From Acidovorax sp. 69 (lineage in GTDB: Bacteria; Pseudomonadota; Gammaproteobacteria; Burkholderiales; Burkholderiaceae_C), in contig NZ_PGEP01000001.1 of the NCBI RefSeq assembly GCF_002797445.1, forward strand, positions 1,115,001-1,179,000: 64,000 nt of DNA. Direction: 5' to 3'. Positions 42,439-51,834 of the stretch are shown piece by piece. Within the stretch, counting starts at the first letter, position 1. Each line of letters begins with the position of its first letter. The notes below the pieces were generated by a model. It did not search any database. It saw nothing but the letters and a program-made list of their open reading frames with translations, and was not told where the DNA came from. The translations under genes and the position numbers were made by a program.

Positions 42439-43341
42439 ATGTCCTCTGAGCGTCCCCCCACCATTGATCCTGTTGCGGCAGCCCGTTGGCATGCAGCGGC
42501 CCCCGCCCTGTCACCATGGCTTCATGAGGAGGTCGCTCGCCGCATGGAGGACCGCCTGCAGTGGATTCGACAGGCTCCCGAGTCCTGGTGCCACTGGGAT
42601 GCGCTGCGTGGCGGGCTGCAGGCGCACTTGCTGGTGAGCGCTCGCTACCCCAAGGCGCGTAGCCAGGTGCACGAAACGGCTGTGCATTGCGAACGTGTGA
42701 CGCGAGAGGCGCTGGCCAAGCCTTGGTGGAACCCTTCCCGCTGGAGTGCCTCCAGCCCTCAGTGGGGCATGCCAGCCGATGCCAGTGTGCAGATGTTGTG
42801 GGCAAACATGGCGCTGCATACGGCGGCAGACCCGCAGGCGCTCATTGGTCAATGGCACCGGGCATTGGCGGTGGATGGCTACCTGATGTTTTCGTGCCTG
42901 GGGCCAGACACGCTGCGCGAACTGCACGGGGTCTATGCGGCTCTGGGTTGGCCCCCGGCCGGCCACGCCTTCACCGACATGCACGATTGGGGTGACATGC
43001 TGGTCCATGCCGGATTTGCCGAGCCGGTCATGGATATGGAGCGCGTTACGCTTACCTTTGCCACCCCCGAACGGCTGGTGCAGGAGCTGCGCGAACTCGG
43101 CTGCAATCTTCACCCTGATCGCTTTCCCTCATTGCGCGGACGGCGCTGGCGCGAGAAGCTCTACCAAGCGCTGGCCGATCGGCTGGCAGATCCGCATCAA
43201 GGGGGCCATTTGGCGCTGACTTTTGAAATCATTTATGGCCATGCGTTCAAGCCCGCGCCCCGCGTGCGCGTGAGTTCCAGCAGCGCTGTTTCGCTGCAGG
43301 ACATGCGCTTGATGTTGCGCAAGGGCGGCAAAGAAAACTAA
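42439..43341 (+). CDS. BioC-like methyltransferase homologue with degenerate SAM site
   Basis: 300 residues. The C-terminal half matches BioC (malonyl-ACP O-methyltransferase of biotin synthesis): YLMFSCLGPDTLRELHGVYAALG, FTDMHDWGDMLVHAGFAEPVMDMERVTLTF. In the N-terminal half the GxGxG SAM-binding motif is not seen; the corresponding region reads CHWDALRGGLQAHLLVSARYPKA. The group occurs across Comamonadaceae, so this is probably a divergent but conserved protein rather than a local defect. No other bio gene is near. The divergent neighbour is ComF. Confidence 0.75.
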   Translation: MSSERPPTIDPVAAARWHAAAPALSPWLHEEVARRMEDRLQWIRQAPESWCHWDALRGGLQAHLLVSARYPKARSQVHETAVHCERVTREALAKPWWNPSRWSASSPQWGMPADASVQMLWANMALHTAADPQALIGQWHRALAVDGYLMFSCLGPDTLRELHGVYAALGWPPAGHAFTDMHDWGDMLVHAGFAEPVMDMERVTLTFATPERLVQELRELGCNLHPDRFPSLRGRRWREKLYQALADRLADPHQGGHLALTFEIIYGHAFKPAPRVRVSSSSAVSLQDMRLMLRKGGKEN

Positions 43342-43492
43342 CCTGTAACTCCGTGTCAATGACTTGGAACAAGGCACGCTACAATTCAGGGTTATTGAGA
43401 TTTCGGGCATCTTCCCGCGCAAATTTGCGGGCCGCTCCTGTGGTGCTGCAGGCACCGCGCACGGCGCGCCAGCAGTCTTGTGAGCAATACCG

Positions 43493-43969
43493 GTGACGGG
43501 CTTGGTTTTTCGTTTTGCCACGGTGTCGGGTCAGCGCATTGACTGGCGTCTTGTCCGCAATTGTTCGGTCACGCCGGCGCAGTTGGGGTGGATGTATCTG
43601 TCATTGTGTGTGGTGTCTCTGGGCATCGCATCGTGCTTTTGGATGCTAGGTGCCCACCTGGTGATGCCATTTGCATGGCTTGAAATTTTGGCTGTAGGAG
43701 TTGCATTCGCCATGTACGGTCGCCATGCGGCGGATGGCGAGAGAATTTCATTGCAGGGCTCACGCCTTGTGGTGGAGCTGGAGACCGCAGGCCGGCTGGA
43801 GCGCGCGGAGTTTGACCGGAGTCGGGTTCGTGTAGAACCCAAGACCGGAGACCGCTCACTCATCATGCTGTCTGCGCAAGGTCGATCCGTCGAGGTGGGG
43901 CGCTATGTGCGCCCCGATCTTCGATCGGCCTTGGCATCGGAGATCCGCATGGCCTTGCGCGCTGCCTGA
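43493..43969 (+). CDS. DUF2244-family membrane protein
   Basis: 158 residues, GTG start. Two closely spaced membrane helices (about 33-75) between a short N-terminal cytoplasmic region (VRNCSVTPAQL is the family start) and a C-terminal domain with RSRVRVEPK. DUF2244 genes often precede cytochrome oxidase genes in betaproteobacteria, as here, where coxB begins 59 bases downstream. Function unknown. A TACAAT at about 43380 may belong to its promoter. Confidence 0.85.
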   Translation: MTGLVFRFATVSGQRIDWRLVRNCSVTPAQLGWMYLSLCVVSLGIASCFWMLGAHLVMPFAWLEILAVGVAFAMYGRHAADGERISLQGSRLVVELETAGRLERAEFDRSRVRVEPKTGDRSLIMLSAQGRSVEVGRYVRPDLRSALASEIRMALRAA

Positions 43970-44028
43970 CCCCACGCAGGTGCGCGAAAGGGATTGGTTA
44001 AATTGAGGCTTAGAAGTAAGTGAGAACT

Positions 44029-45198
44029 ATGAAGAGCATTTCCAACAAGCTGGCTTCTCTGCTGCTGATTGCCGGTGCATGGGTGGGCTCCGCGGCCCAT
44101 GCCGTTCAGGACCTGCCTGGCGGCCCCGCAGTCAACCAGCTGAACCTGGCACCTCCCGTCACCAAGATCGCAGAAGAGCAGCATTTCCTGCACTGGATGA
44201 TGCTGATCATCTGCACGGTGATCTTTGTTGCAGTGTTCTCCGTGATGTTCTATTCGATTTGGAAACACCGCCGCTCCAGGGGCGCCAAGTCGGCCAATTT
44301 CCACGAGTCCGTGACGGTGGAAGTGGTGTGGACCATTGTTCCTTTTATCATTGTGATCATGATGGCCCTGCCCGCCACCAAGGTGCTGGTGGCGCAGAAA
44401 GACACGACCAACGCCGACCTCACCATCAAGACCACGGGTTACCAGTGGAAGTGGGGCTATGACTACATCACTGGCGAAGGCGAAGGCCTTGCCTTCATCT
44501 CCACGCTGGACAGCAGCCACCGTGTCATGTCCGACAGTGGCAACGTCAAGGATGCGCCTGCCAACTACCTGCTCAAGGTGGACAATCCAATGGTGGTGCC
44601 CGTCGACAAGAAGATTCGCATCATCACCACCGCCAATGACGTGATCCACGCTTTCATGGTGCCTGCCTTCGGCATCAAGCAGGATGCGATCCCCGGTTTT
44701 GTGCGTGATACCTGGTTCCGCGCTGAAAAGATTGGCGACTACTACGGCCAGTGTGCCGAGCTGTGCGGCAAGGAGCATGCGTACATGCCCATCCACGTGA
44801 AGGTTGTGTCCGCCGAGGACTACACCGCCTGGGTGGCCGATCAAAAGAAGAAGGCTGCCGCCAAGCTGGACGACCCGACCAAGGTTTGGGCGCTGGACGA
44901 CATCATGAAACGCGGCGAGAAGGTGTATGCCGCCAACTGCGCAGCCTGCCACCAAGCCAACGGCAAGGGTGCCGGCCCGATCAAGCCTCTGGACGGTTCG
45001 GCTGTGGTGCTGGATGCAGACCACGCCAAGCAGATTCAGGTGCTGCTCAAGGGGCAGAACAATGGTGCCATGCCAGCATGGGCCCAGCTCAGTGATACCG
45101 ATATTGCCGCAGTGGTCTCGTACACCAAGAACAGCTGGTCCAACAAGACCGGTCAGCTGGTGCAACCTGCTGAAATCGTGGCCCAGCGTGGCAAGTAA
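44029..45198 (+). CDS. coxB: Cytochrome c oxidase subunit II with fused cytochrome c domain
   Basis: 389 residues. Signal peptide, two membrane helices (about 58-80 and 100-122), periplasmic CuA domain with ligands His207, Cys242, Cys246, His250 and Met253 (CAELCGKEHAYM), and a C-terminal cytochrome c domain with CAACH at 304-308. This is the caa3-like arrangement in which subunit II accepts electrons directly. WKWGYDY is the conserved aromatic electron-entry region. First gene of the oxidase operon; ctaD follows after 30 bases. Confidence 0.96.
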   Translation: MKSISNKLASLLLIAGAWVGSAAHAVQDLPGGPAVNQLNLAPPVTKIAEEQHFLHWMMLIICTVIFVAVFSVMFYSIWKHRRSRGAKSANFHESVTVEVVWTIVPFIIVIMMALPATKVLVAQKDTTNADLTIKTTGYQWKWGYDYITGEGEGLAFISTLDSSHRVMSDSGNVKDAPANYLLKVDNPMVVPVDKKIRIITTANDVIHAFMVPAFGIKQDAIPGFVRDTWFRAEKIGDYYGQCAELCGKEHAYMPIHVKVVSAEDYTAWVADQKKKAAAKLDDPTKVWALDDIMKRGEKVYAANCAACHQANGKGAGPIKPLDGSAVVLDADHAKQIQVLLKGQNNGAMPAWAQLSDTDIAAVVSYTKNSWSNKTGQLVQPAEIVAQRGK

Positions 45199-45228
45199 TT
45201 ACCGCCCTATTGCATTGAGGAATTCACT

Positions 45229-46860
45229 ATGAGCGCAGTTCTCGACAACCACGGGCACGGTGGCGACCACGCACACGACGACCATGGCCACCATGGCCCC
45301 ACCGGCTGGCGCCGCTGGGTGTATGCCACCAATCACAAGGACATCGGTACGCTGTACCTGTTGTTTGCCTTCACCATGTTGATGGTCGGCGGCGTTCTGG
45401 CGCTGCTGATCCGCGCCGAACTGTTCCAGCCCGGACTGCAACTGGTGAATCCTGAGCTGTTCAACCAGCTCACCACCATGCACGGCCTGATCATGGTGTT
45501 CGGCGCCATCATGCCGGCCTTCGTCGGCTTCGCCAATTGGATGATCCCGCTGCAGATCGGCGCATCCGACATGGCTTTCGCGCGCATGAACAACTTCAGC
45601 TTCTGGCTGATGATCCCTGCCGCACTGATGCTGGTCAGTTCGTTCTTCATGCCTGGCGGCGCCCCCGCCGCAGGTTGGACACTGTACGCGCCGCTGACAC
45701 TGCAGATGGGCCCCTCCATGGACGCCGGCATCTTTGCGATGCACATCCTGGGTGCGAGCTCCATCATGGGCTCGATCAATATCATTGTGACCATCCTCAA
45801 CATGCGCGCCCCCGGCATGACGCTGATGAAGATGCCTATGTTCGCCTGGACTTGGCTCATCACCGCCTACCTGCTGATCGCCGTGATGCCTGTGCTGGCC
45901 GGTGCCATCACCATGACGCTGACGGACCGCCATTTCGGCACCAGCTTCTTCAACCCCGCTGGTGGTGGCGACCCGGTGATGTACCAGCATATTTTCTGGT
46001 TCTTTGGTCACCCCGAGGTGTACATCATGATCTTGCCGGCCTTCGGCATCATCAGCCAGATCGTGCCCGCCTTCGCGCGCAAGAAGCTGTTTGGTTATGC
46101 CTCCATGGTGTATGCCACTTCGTCGATCGCCATTTTGTCGTTCATCGTGTGGGCCCACCACATGTTCACGACCGGCATGCCTGTGACGGGCCAGCTGTTC
46201 TTCATGTACGCCACGATGTTGATCTCTGTGCCCACGGCTGTGAAGATCTTCAACTGGATCGCCACCATGTGGCGCGGCTCCATGACGTTTGAAACCCCCA
46301 TGCTGTTTGCTGTGGGCTTCATCTTCGTGTTTACCATGGGTGGTTTCACGGGCCTGATCCTGGCCATGGCGCCCATCGACATCCAGTTGCAGGACACCTA
46401 CTACGTGGTGGCCCACTTCCACTACGTGCTGGTGGCCGGCTCGCTGTTCTCCATGTTCGCTGGCGTGTACTACTGGCTGCCCAAGTGGACTGGTGTGATG
46501 TACTCCGAGACACGTGGCCAGATCCACTTCTGGGCTTCGCTGATTTTTTTCAACGTCACCTTCTTCCCGATGCACTTCCTGGGTCTGGCCGGCATGCCAC
46601 GTCGTTATGCCGACTACCCTATGCAGTTCGCTGACTTCAACGCCATTGCGTCGGTGGGTGCTTTTGGTTTCGGCCTGGCACAGGTGTACTTCTTCCTGGC
46701 TGTGGTGGTTCCTGCCATGCGCGGCAAGGGCGAAAAGGCCCCCGCCAAGCCATGGGATGGTGCCGAAGGTCTGGAGTGGGAAGTTCCATCCCCAGCACCT
46801 TTCCACACGTTTGAAAACCCACCCAAGCTGGACGCCACGGCGACCCGCGTGATTGGTTGA
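45229..46860 (+). CDS. ctaD: Cytochrome c oxidase subunit I
   Basis: 543 residues, twelve membrane helices. Heme-copper oxidase subunit I with the binuclear-centre and proton-channel motifs: TMHGLIMVF (low-spin heme His), [10 protein letters not shown] (CuB His and cross-linked Tyr), [10 protein letters not shown] (CuB histidines) and [12 protein letters not shown] (heme a3/a ligands). K- and D-channel residues are consistent with aa3-type. Starts behind TGAGGAATTCACT. Proton pump and oxygen-reducing core of the complex. Confidence 0.97.
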   Translation: MSAVLDNHGHGGDHAHDDHGHHGPTGWRRWVYATNHKDIGTLYLLFAFTMLMVGGVLALLIRAELFQPGLQLVNPELFNQLTTMHGLIMVFGAIMPAFVGFANWMIPLQIGASDMAFARMNNFSFWLMIPAALMLVSSFFMPGGAPAAGWTLYAPLTLQMGPSMDAGIFAMHILGASSIMGSINIIVTILNMRAPGMTLMKMPMFAWTWLITAYLLIAVMPVLAGAITMTLTDRHFGTSFFNPAGGGDPVMYQHIFWFFGHPEVYIMILPAFGIISQIVPAFARKKLFGYASMVYATSSIAILSFIVWAHHMFTTGMPVTGQLFFMYATMLISVPTAVKIFNWIATMWRGSMTFETPMLFAVGFIFVFTMGGFTGLILAMAPIDIQLQDTYYVVAHFHYVLVAGSLFSMFAGVYYWLPKWTGVMYSETRGQIHFWASLIFFNVTFFPMHFLGLAGMPRRYADYPMQFADFNAIASVGAFGFGLAQVYFFLAVVVPAMRGKGEKAPAKPWDGAEGLEWEVPSPAPFHTFENPPKLDATATRVIG

Positions 46861-46865
46861 ATGCC

Positions 46866-46982
46866 ATGGCGATGACACCCGAACAGAAAAAAAGCAACCT
46901 GCGTATGGCGCTGATCCTGGCGTCTGTGGCTGTTGTTTTCTTCGTCGGGTTCATGGTCAAAGTGGTTCTGATGTCCCGCTGA
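46866..46982 (+). CDS. Cytochrome oxidase small assembly protein
   Basis: 38 residues, ATG 46866 to TGA 46982, 5 bases after ctaD and 13 bases before ctaG. Sequence: a short polar start (MAMTPEQKKSNLRM), one hydrophobic helix (ALILASVAVVFFVGFMVKVVL) and a basic end. This single-span peptide is a known small gene between ctaD and ctaG in Burkholderiales and is annotated as an oxidase assembly protein. Its position between the genes and the absence of any other signal support that it is real. Confidence 0.8.
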   Translation: MAMTPEQKKSNLRMALILASVAVVFFVGFMVKVVLMSR

Positions 46983-46995
46983 ACCGACAACCTCC

Positions 46996-47622
46996 ATGAG
47001 CCTGCACCGCGAAAACGCCAAAATGGTCGGTAAACTGGTCGTCGTTGCGGCCGGTATGTTTGCCTTTGGCTATGTGCTGATCCCCATCTACAAGCACATC
47101 TGCGAAATGACGGGCATCAATATCCTCTCGCTGTCAGAGCGCCAGGTGCCGGGTAACGGCGTGGCGGGCAAGGATGTCAAGGTGCCTGCGAATACGCAGG
47201 TCGACAAGACCCGCACGATCACGGTGGAGTTTGATGCGAACGCGCGAGGTCCCTGGGACTTCAAACCAGCGCAGCGCTCGGTGCAAGTGCATCCGGGCGA
47301 GCTGACAACGGTGATGTACGAGTTCCAGAACGTGCAGAACCGCCGCATGGCCGCGCAAGCCATCCCCAGCTACGCGCCACGCCAAGCGGCGGCGCACTTT
47401 AACAAGCTGGAGTGTTTTTGCTTCAACCAGTACACGCTGGAGCCTGGCGAGAAGAAAGAATGGCCGGTGGCCTTTGTGATTGATCCGCGTCTGTCCAAGG
47501 ATGTGACAACCATCACCTTGTCCTACACATTTTTCGAGGTAGGGGGTAAGACTCCTGCTGCCCCTGAGTCCACGGCAGCGGTGGTGTTGCCTTCTCCTGC
47601 CATCTTGGGCGCTGGATCATGA
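46996..47622 (+). CDS. ctaG: Cytochrome c oxidase assembly protein CtaG (Cox11 family)
   Basis: 208 residues. One N-terminal membrane helix (about 12-32), then a copper-binding immunoglobulin-like domain with the signature CFCF motif in NKLECFCFNQYTL. Cox11 delivers copper to the CuB site of subunit I. The end overlaps the DUF2970 start by 4 bases (ATGA). Confidence 0.94.
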   Translation: MSLHRENAKMVGKLVVVAAGMFAFGYVLIPIYKHICEMTGINILSLSERQVPGNGVAGKDVKVPANTQVDKTRTITVEFDANARGPWDFKPAQRSVQVHPGELTTVMYEFQNVQNRRMAAQAIPSYAPRQAAAHFNKLECFCFNQYTLEPGEKKEWPVAFVIDPRLSKDVTTITLSYTFFEVGGKTPAAPESTAAVVLPSPAILGAGS

Positions 47623-47843
47623 ACACCCCACTGGAACCATCTCCGGTGAAGCTGCTGGAGCGCAAGGGCTCGCTATTGCGCACGGTGCGTGCGGTGGCCT
47701 GGTCGCTGATCGGATTGCGCAAGGGCAGTGAATATCAGCAGGATGTCGAGAAAATCAACCCGCTGCACATCATTGTGGTGGGATTGATGGCGGTTTTCCT
47801 TTTGGTGATCAGTCTGATAGCGTTGGTGAATTGGGTCGTGTGA
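47619..47843 (+). CDS. DUF2970-family membrane protein
   Basis: 74 residues with a single hydrophobic helix near the C terminus (IIVVGLMAVFLLVISLIALVNWVV). The core AWSLIGLRKGSEYQQDVEKINPLHIIVVG matches DUF2970, a betaproteobacterial family always found within cox operons. Likely an assembly or stability factor; function unknown. Translationally coupled to ctaG. Confidence 0.88.
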   Translation: MNTPLEPSPVKLLERKGSLLRTVRAVAWSLIGLRKGSEYQQDVEKINPLHIIVVGLMAVFLLVISLIALVNWVV

Positions 47844-47918
47844 ACTGGTGTGAATGGGTCGTTGAGACCGTATCGACAACAAAGCCTAAAACAAAGATTT
47901 TGAGATTCAGGAGCTGAA

Positions 47919-48800
47919 ATGAGTGCATCAACCCACGGCGGAACCCCGTACTACTATGTGCCTGCCGAGTCACGCCACCCGGTGATGGCAGCGATCGGTC
48001 TGTTCTTCGTCATTTTGGGCGCAGGCCAGTGGATCAATGGCCACGACTGGGGTAAGTATTCCCTGGCCGTGGGCTTGGTGTGGTGGCTGTTTGTTCTGTA
48101 CCAGTGGTTCGGCGATGCCATCCGTGAGAGCCAGGGTGGTCTGTACGGTCACAAGATCGACTTGTCCTACCGCTGGAGCATGAGCTGGTTCATCTTCTCG
48201 GAGGTGATGTTCTTCGGTGCGTTTTTCACGGCGCTGTGGTGGGCGCGCGCTCACTCGGTGCCCGCACTGGGCAGCCTGGACAACGCATTGCTCTGGCCCG
48301 ATTTCAAGGCGGTTTGGCCCAGCTTGGCAGCAGGCGTTACCGCCTCACCGGCAGGTATTGTGGAGCCCTTCCAGACCGTGGGTCCCTTCTGGTTGCCCAC
48401 GATCAATACGGCATTGTTGCTGACCTCGGGTGTGACTCTGACCATTGCCCACCACGCTCTGCGCGAAAACCACCGTGGTAAGACCATCGGTTTCATGTGG
48501 GCCACGGTGCTGCTGGGTTTTGTTTTCCTGCTGGTGCAAGGCTACGAGTACTACCACCTGTACACCGACCTGAATCTGAAGCTCAGTTCCGGCGTGTTCG
48601 GTTCGACGTTCTTCATGCTGACAGGTTTCCACGGTTTCCACGTGTTCCTGGGCATGTTGATGCTGCTGGTGATCACACTGCGACTGCAAAAGGGCCACTT
48701 CACTGCCGACAAACACTTTGGTTTCGAGGGCGCTGCCTGGTACTGGCACTTTGTGGACGTGGTATGGCTGGGTCTGTACGTGCTGGTTTACTGGATGTAA
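47919..48800 (+). CDS. ctaE: Cytochrome c oxidase subunit III
   Basis: 293 residues, seven membrane helices. Signature FYSEVMFFGAFFTALWWARA-like segment (SEVMFFGAFFTALWW), HALRENHRGKTIGF and the late EGAAWYWHFVDVVWLGLYVLVYW ending. It stabilises subunit I and the oxygen pathway. RBS AGGAG precedes ATG 47919. Last gene of the coxB-ctaE unit, closed by a terminator at 48819. Confidence 0.96.
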   Translation: MSASTHGGTPYYYVPAESRHPVMAAIGLFFVILGAGQWINGHDWGKYSLAVGLVWWLFVLYQWFGDAIRESQGGLYGHKIDLSYRWSMSWFIFSEVMFFGAFFTALWWARAHSVPALGSLDNALLWPDFKAVWPSLAAGVTASPAGIVEPFQTVGPFWLPTINTALLLTSGVTLTIAHHALRENHRGKTIGFMWATVLLGFVFLLVQGYEYYHLYTDLNLKLSSGVFGSTFFMLTGFHGFHVFLGMLMLLVITLRLQKGHFTADKHFGFEGAAWYWHFVDVVWLGLYVLVYWM

Positions 48801-48818
48801 GCAGCGCACGGCACCATG

Positions 48819-48845
48819 AAAAAAGCGCCTCGCGGCGCTTTTTTT
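48819..48845 (+). terminator. Bidirectional terminator between ctaE and the DUF2909 gene
   Basis: AAAAAAGCGCC (48819-48829), loop TCGC, GGCGCTTTTTTT (48834-48845). A-run on one side and T-run on the other serve both the ctaE transcript and the convergent minus-strand gene. Confidence 0.9.
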
Positions 48846-48917
48846 GTTGGGGCTTTGCACGGTGTGCGAGACCCGGAGCCCGTTGTAGAGGTGGGCTCTT
48901 GCGGAGGTTCTAAGCTG

Positions 48918-49139
48918 TCAGCGGGTCGCTGGAAGGCCGGTGGGCTGGATGTAACCCAGTTGCCAGGCAATCAGGATGCACAGGAACAGCACGACGGATA
49001 GCCCCACCCGCACGGCGAGCGCCTTGGCCATATGGTTGCCTTTGCGCTTGTCGTCACGGCCATTGCGCATCATGAAGAACAAGGCCGATGCCAGGCTGGC
49101 CAAAATGGCGATGAACGCCAGCACTACGAGGTATTTCAT
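48918..49139 (-). CDS. DUF2909-family twin-transmembrane protein
   Basis: 73 residues: MKYLVVLAFIAILASLASALFFMM, a basic GRDDKRKGN loop, then the second helix ALAVRVGLSVVLFLCILIAWQLGY. This is the DUF2909 pattern. It is found next to SURF1 in many betaproteobacteria, and the start codons here are only 15 bases apart, divergent. Probably an oxidase-assembly accessory; function unknown. ATG 49139 fits; a longer frame lacks similarity. Confidence 0.85.
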   Translation of the reverse strand: MKYLVVLAFIAILASLASALFFMMRNGRDDKRKGNHMAKALAVRVGLSVVLFLCILIAWQLGYIQPTGLPATR

Positions 49140-49154
49140 GGAGCACATTATCCC

Positions 49155-49934
49155 GTGACCACTTTCCGCCGTCCCACGGGCCTGCGTTTCTGGTTGATCA
49201 CCGTCGCCGCAGTGGCCGCCATGCTGGTCACGGCGTCGCTCGGGCGCTGGCAGTTGTCGCGCGCTGCTGAAAAAGAGGCCTTGCAGACCATGTTGGACGA
49301 ACGTGGCAATCAACCTGCCATTGACGGTCGGACGCTGTTGTCAGTCGCCGCTGGCCCCTCAGACGAAGTGCAAGCCCTGGTGCACCGTGCCGTGGTGCTG
49401 GAGGGCCGTTGGTTGCCAGAGCACACGGTGTACCTCGACAACCGCCAGATGCAAGGCAGACCCGGGTTTTTTGTATTGACCCCGTTACAGTTGGCTGGTG
49501 TCGATTCGGGTGTGGTGCTGGTGCAGCGGGGCTGGGCACCGCGCAACTTTCAGGATCGCACGCAACTGCCCCAGGTTTTGACTTCGGGCGAGGCCGTTGT
49601 GCGTGTGCAAGGCCGTGTAGCCGCAGCGCCCTCGCGTCTCTACGAGTTCCAGGGGGGGGATAGCGCACAGGGGTCTTCCCGCATCCGGCAAAATCTCGAC
49701 CTGGCGGCGTTTCGCACCGAAACTGGTCTGGCGCTGGCCCACCTCATGGTGTTGCAGACTGGCGAAGCCGGCGAGGGCCTGCAACGCGACTGGCCCGTGG
49801 TCGGCGCAGGGGTCGACAAACACTACGGTTACGCATTTCAATGGTTCGGGCTCTGCGGCCTGATTGCACTTCTCTATGTCTGGTTCCAAATCGTCCGACG
49901 GTTCATTCGCCCGCGCAGCCAGCCTGCCGCCTGA
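49155..49934 (+). CDS. SURF1-family cytochrome oxidase assembly protein
   Basis: 259 residues, GTG start at 49155. Two terminal membrane helices (about 10-32 and 230-252) bracket a periplasmic domain; motifs GRWQLSRAAEKEAL, RPGFFVLTPLQL and VQRGWAP, and the late KHYGYAFQWFGLC are diagnostic. SURF1 assists heme a insertion into subunit I. The next gene starts 59 bases inside its 3' end, so translation is coupled. Confidence 0.92.
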   Translation: MTTFRRPTGLRFWLITVAAVAAMLVTASLGRWQLSRAAEKEALQTMLDERGNQPAIDGRTLLSVAAGPSDEVQALVHRAVVLEGRWLPEHTVYLDNRQMQGRPGFFVLTPLQLAGVDSGVVLVQRGWAPRNFQDRTQLPQVLTSGEAVVRVQGRVAAAPSRLYEFQGGDSAQGSSRIRQNLDLAAFRTETGLALAHLMVLQTGEAGEGLQRDWPVVGAGVDKHYGYAFQWFGLCGLIALLYVWFQIVRRFIRPRSQPAA

Positions 49935-50619
49935 GGCCCGTGCCGAGCATCCGCTCGGGCTGACCGTGCACACGCTGCCCGAAGCCGGGGAGGCCGTGGC
50001 CACCGCACAGCGTGCGCGCCATGGCCGCTGGAAGATGTTGGGGGTGCTGTTCATCTGCGCTGCCCCAGTCATTGCTTCCTACCTCACGTACTACGTGATC
50101 CGGCCTGATGGGCGTCGCAACTACGGGGAGCTGATCAATCCCCAACGCACCCTGCCGGAACTCACAGCCACGGCCCTGGATGGCACCGCCACGCCGCTCG
50201 GCTCGCTCAAGGGCCAGTGGTTACTGGTGAGTGTGGCAGGCGGTCATTGTGATGCGGCGTGCCAGAAGCATCTGTACCTGCAGCGGCAATTGCGCGAAAG
50301 CCTGGGCAAGGAAAAAGACCGCATGGACTGGGTCTGGCTGGTCAACGACGCCGCCCCGGTACCCGACACGTTGGCACCTGCCCTGCAAAAGGCCACAGTG
50401 TTGCGGGTGGATGGTGCCGCGCTGGATGCGTGGCTCGCTCCTGCGGAAGGCCATCAACAGGCAGAGCACCTGTATGTGGTGGACCCCATGGGTAACTGGA
50501 TGATGCGATTTCCTGCGGCCATGGATACCAGTGGTGCCGCCAAGGCGAAACGCGATCTGGAGCACCTGCTGCGCGCGTCCTCGTCGTGGGACGAGGCCGG
50601 GCGACCGGGAAAGCCATGA
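49876..50619 (+). CDS. Membrane-anchored thioredoxin-fold protein of the oxidase cluster
   Basis: 247 residues. A cytoplasmic N-terminal region, one membrane helix (about 55-78; MLGVLFICAAPVIASYLTYYVIR), then a thioredoxin-like domain whose CDAAC (in AGGHCDAACQKHLYLQRQL) parallels the CxxxC copper/redox motif of SCO proteins, though the SCO-type histidine is not apparent. Related proteins occur between SURF1 and ctaA in betaproteobacteria and probably assist copper or disulfide handling. The ATG at 49876 overlaps SURF1; the stop overlaps ctaA by 4 bases. Confidence 0.82.
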   Translation: MSGSKSSDGSFARAASLPPEARAEHPLGLTVHTLPEAGEAVATAQRARHGRWKMLGVLFICAAPVIASYLTYYVIRPDGRRNYGELINPQRTLPELTATALDGTATPLGSLKGQWLLVSVAGGHCDAACQKHLYLQRQLRESLGKEKDRMDWVWLVNDAAPVPDTLAPALQKATVLRVDGAALDAWLAPAEGHQQAEHLYVVDPMGNWMMRFPAAMDTSGAAKAKRDLEHLLRASSSWDEAGRPGKP

Positions 50620-51797
50620 CCGATACGCAGCCGCTTTACGATCTGGCGCCCATTGCAGAAATCATGCTGCTGGGCCTGGTGATCGCGCTGGGCCCGCTGG
50701 CCTGGGTCTGGGTGCGCAACCGCCGCAGCTCGCCCATGCGGCGCCTGCAGGCGCTCACAGTGCTGACCTTGTTCCTGACGTTTGATCTGGTGTTGTTTGG
50801 TGCGTTCACGCGCCTCACGGACTCTGGCCTGGGATGCCCCGACTGGCCCGGTTGTTATGGCAGTTCGAGCCCGGTGGGGGCCCGCGCAGAAATATCGGCT
50901 GCACAACAGGCGATGCCCACAGGCCCTGTGACCCATGGCAAGGCCTGGGTGGAGATGATTCACCGCTATCTCGCCACCGGCGTGGGCGTGCTCATCATTG
51001 TGCTGACGGTGTCATCGTGGGTGCAGCAGCGCCGGGCCTTGCGGGCCGCAGCAGAGACACCACCTCTGAGCCCCTGGTGGCCCACGGTGACGTTGTTGTG
51101 GGTGTGCCTTCAAGGGGCCTTTGGTGCGCTCACCGTGACCATGAAGTTGTTCCCGGCCATCGTCACGTTGCATCTGGTCGGGGGTCTGGTCTTGCTGGTG
51201 CTGCTGTGTGTACAGGCAGTGCGCCATAGCCATTGGGCGCGAGGCCAGTCACGCACGGCCATATCGCCCAGCCTGCGCCGGGGTCTGGTCTGGACGGGGT
51301 TGCTCTTGGCGTTGCAGATCATTTTAGGTGGCTGGGTCAGCACCAACTACGCCGTGCTGGCTTGCACGACCTTCCCCACCTGTCAGGACAGCTGGTGGCC
51401 CGCCATGGACTTTGCCCAGGGGTTTCAAATCTGGCGCAAGCTGGGCATGCTGCAAGATGGCAGCCACATCAGCTTTGCAGCACTCACCGCCATCCATTAC
51501 GTGCATCGCCTGATGGCCTATGTGGTGTTGTTGGCGCTGGGTCTGGTGGTCTGGCGTTTTCGTCGCAGTGGCGTATTGCCCGTGCAGACGCGCTGGCTGG
51601 CCGGTTTGGCGCTGCTGCAACTGATCACGGGCTTGTCCAACGTGGTGCTGGACTGGCCTCTGGTGGCCGCCGTGCTGCACACCGGTGGCGCTGCGGCCCT
51701 GGTGGTGGTGATGACCTGGGCCGTGGTATCGAGCCGCACGGCGTCCGTGCTTCAAGAGTTTTCCGCGCCATCGGGCGCATCGAGAGTGTCCGCATGA
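50616..51797 (+). CDS. ctaA: Heme A synthase (COX15/CtaA family)
   Basis: 393 residues, eight membrane helices. CtaA oxidises heme O to heme A. It has conserved heme-ligand histidines in [36 protein letters not shown] and [13 protein letters not shown], and the [16 protein letters not shown] loop with its cysteine pair. Start ATG 50616 overlaps the previous stop; its own stop TGA overlaps an ATG (51794) that should be the ctaB start. Confidence 0.94.
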   Translation: MTDTQPLYDLAPIAEIMLLGLVIALGPLAWVWVRNRRSSPMRRLQALTVLTLFLTFDLVLFGAFTRLTDSGLGCPDWPGCYGSSSPVGARAEISAAQQAMPTGPVTHGKAWVEMIHRYLATGVGVLIIVLTVSSWVQQRRALRAAAETPPLSPWWPTVTLLWVCLQGAFGALTVTMKLFPAIVTLHLVGGLVLLVLLCVQAVRHSHWARGQSRTAISPSLRRGLVWTGLLLALQIILGGWVSTNYAVLACTTFPTCQDSWWPAMDFAQGFQIWRKLGMLQDGSHISFAALTAIHYVHRLMAYVVLLALGLVVWRFRRSGVLPVQTRWLAGLALLQLITGLSNVVLDWPLVAAVLHTGGAAALVVVMTWAVVSSRTASVLQEFSAPSGASRVSA

Positions 51798-51803
51798 GTG
51801 TTG

Positions 51804-51810
51804 CCCCCCC
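51804..51810 (+). repeat. C7 homopolymer in the ctaB leader
   Basis: Seven C in a row within the first codons after ATG 51794. One extra C would join this ATG in frame to ctaB and give the N terminus [18 protein letters not shown], which fits the family. As written, the ATG frame ends at 51856. Confidence 0.85.
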
Positions 51811-51834
51811 GCCGTTGTTGCTCCGCCGTCGCGC

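Noticed and set aside
45199-46878. 559-codon minus-strand frame opposite ctaD
   Set aside because: His/Gln-rich antisense of a conserved membrane protein; not coding.
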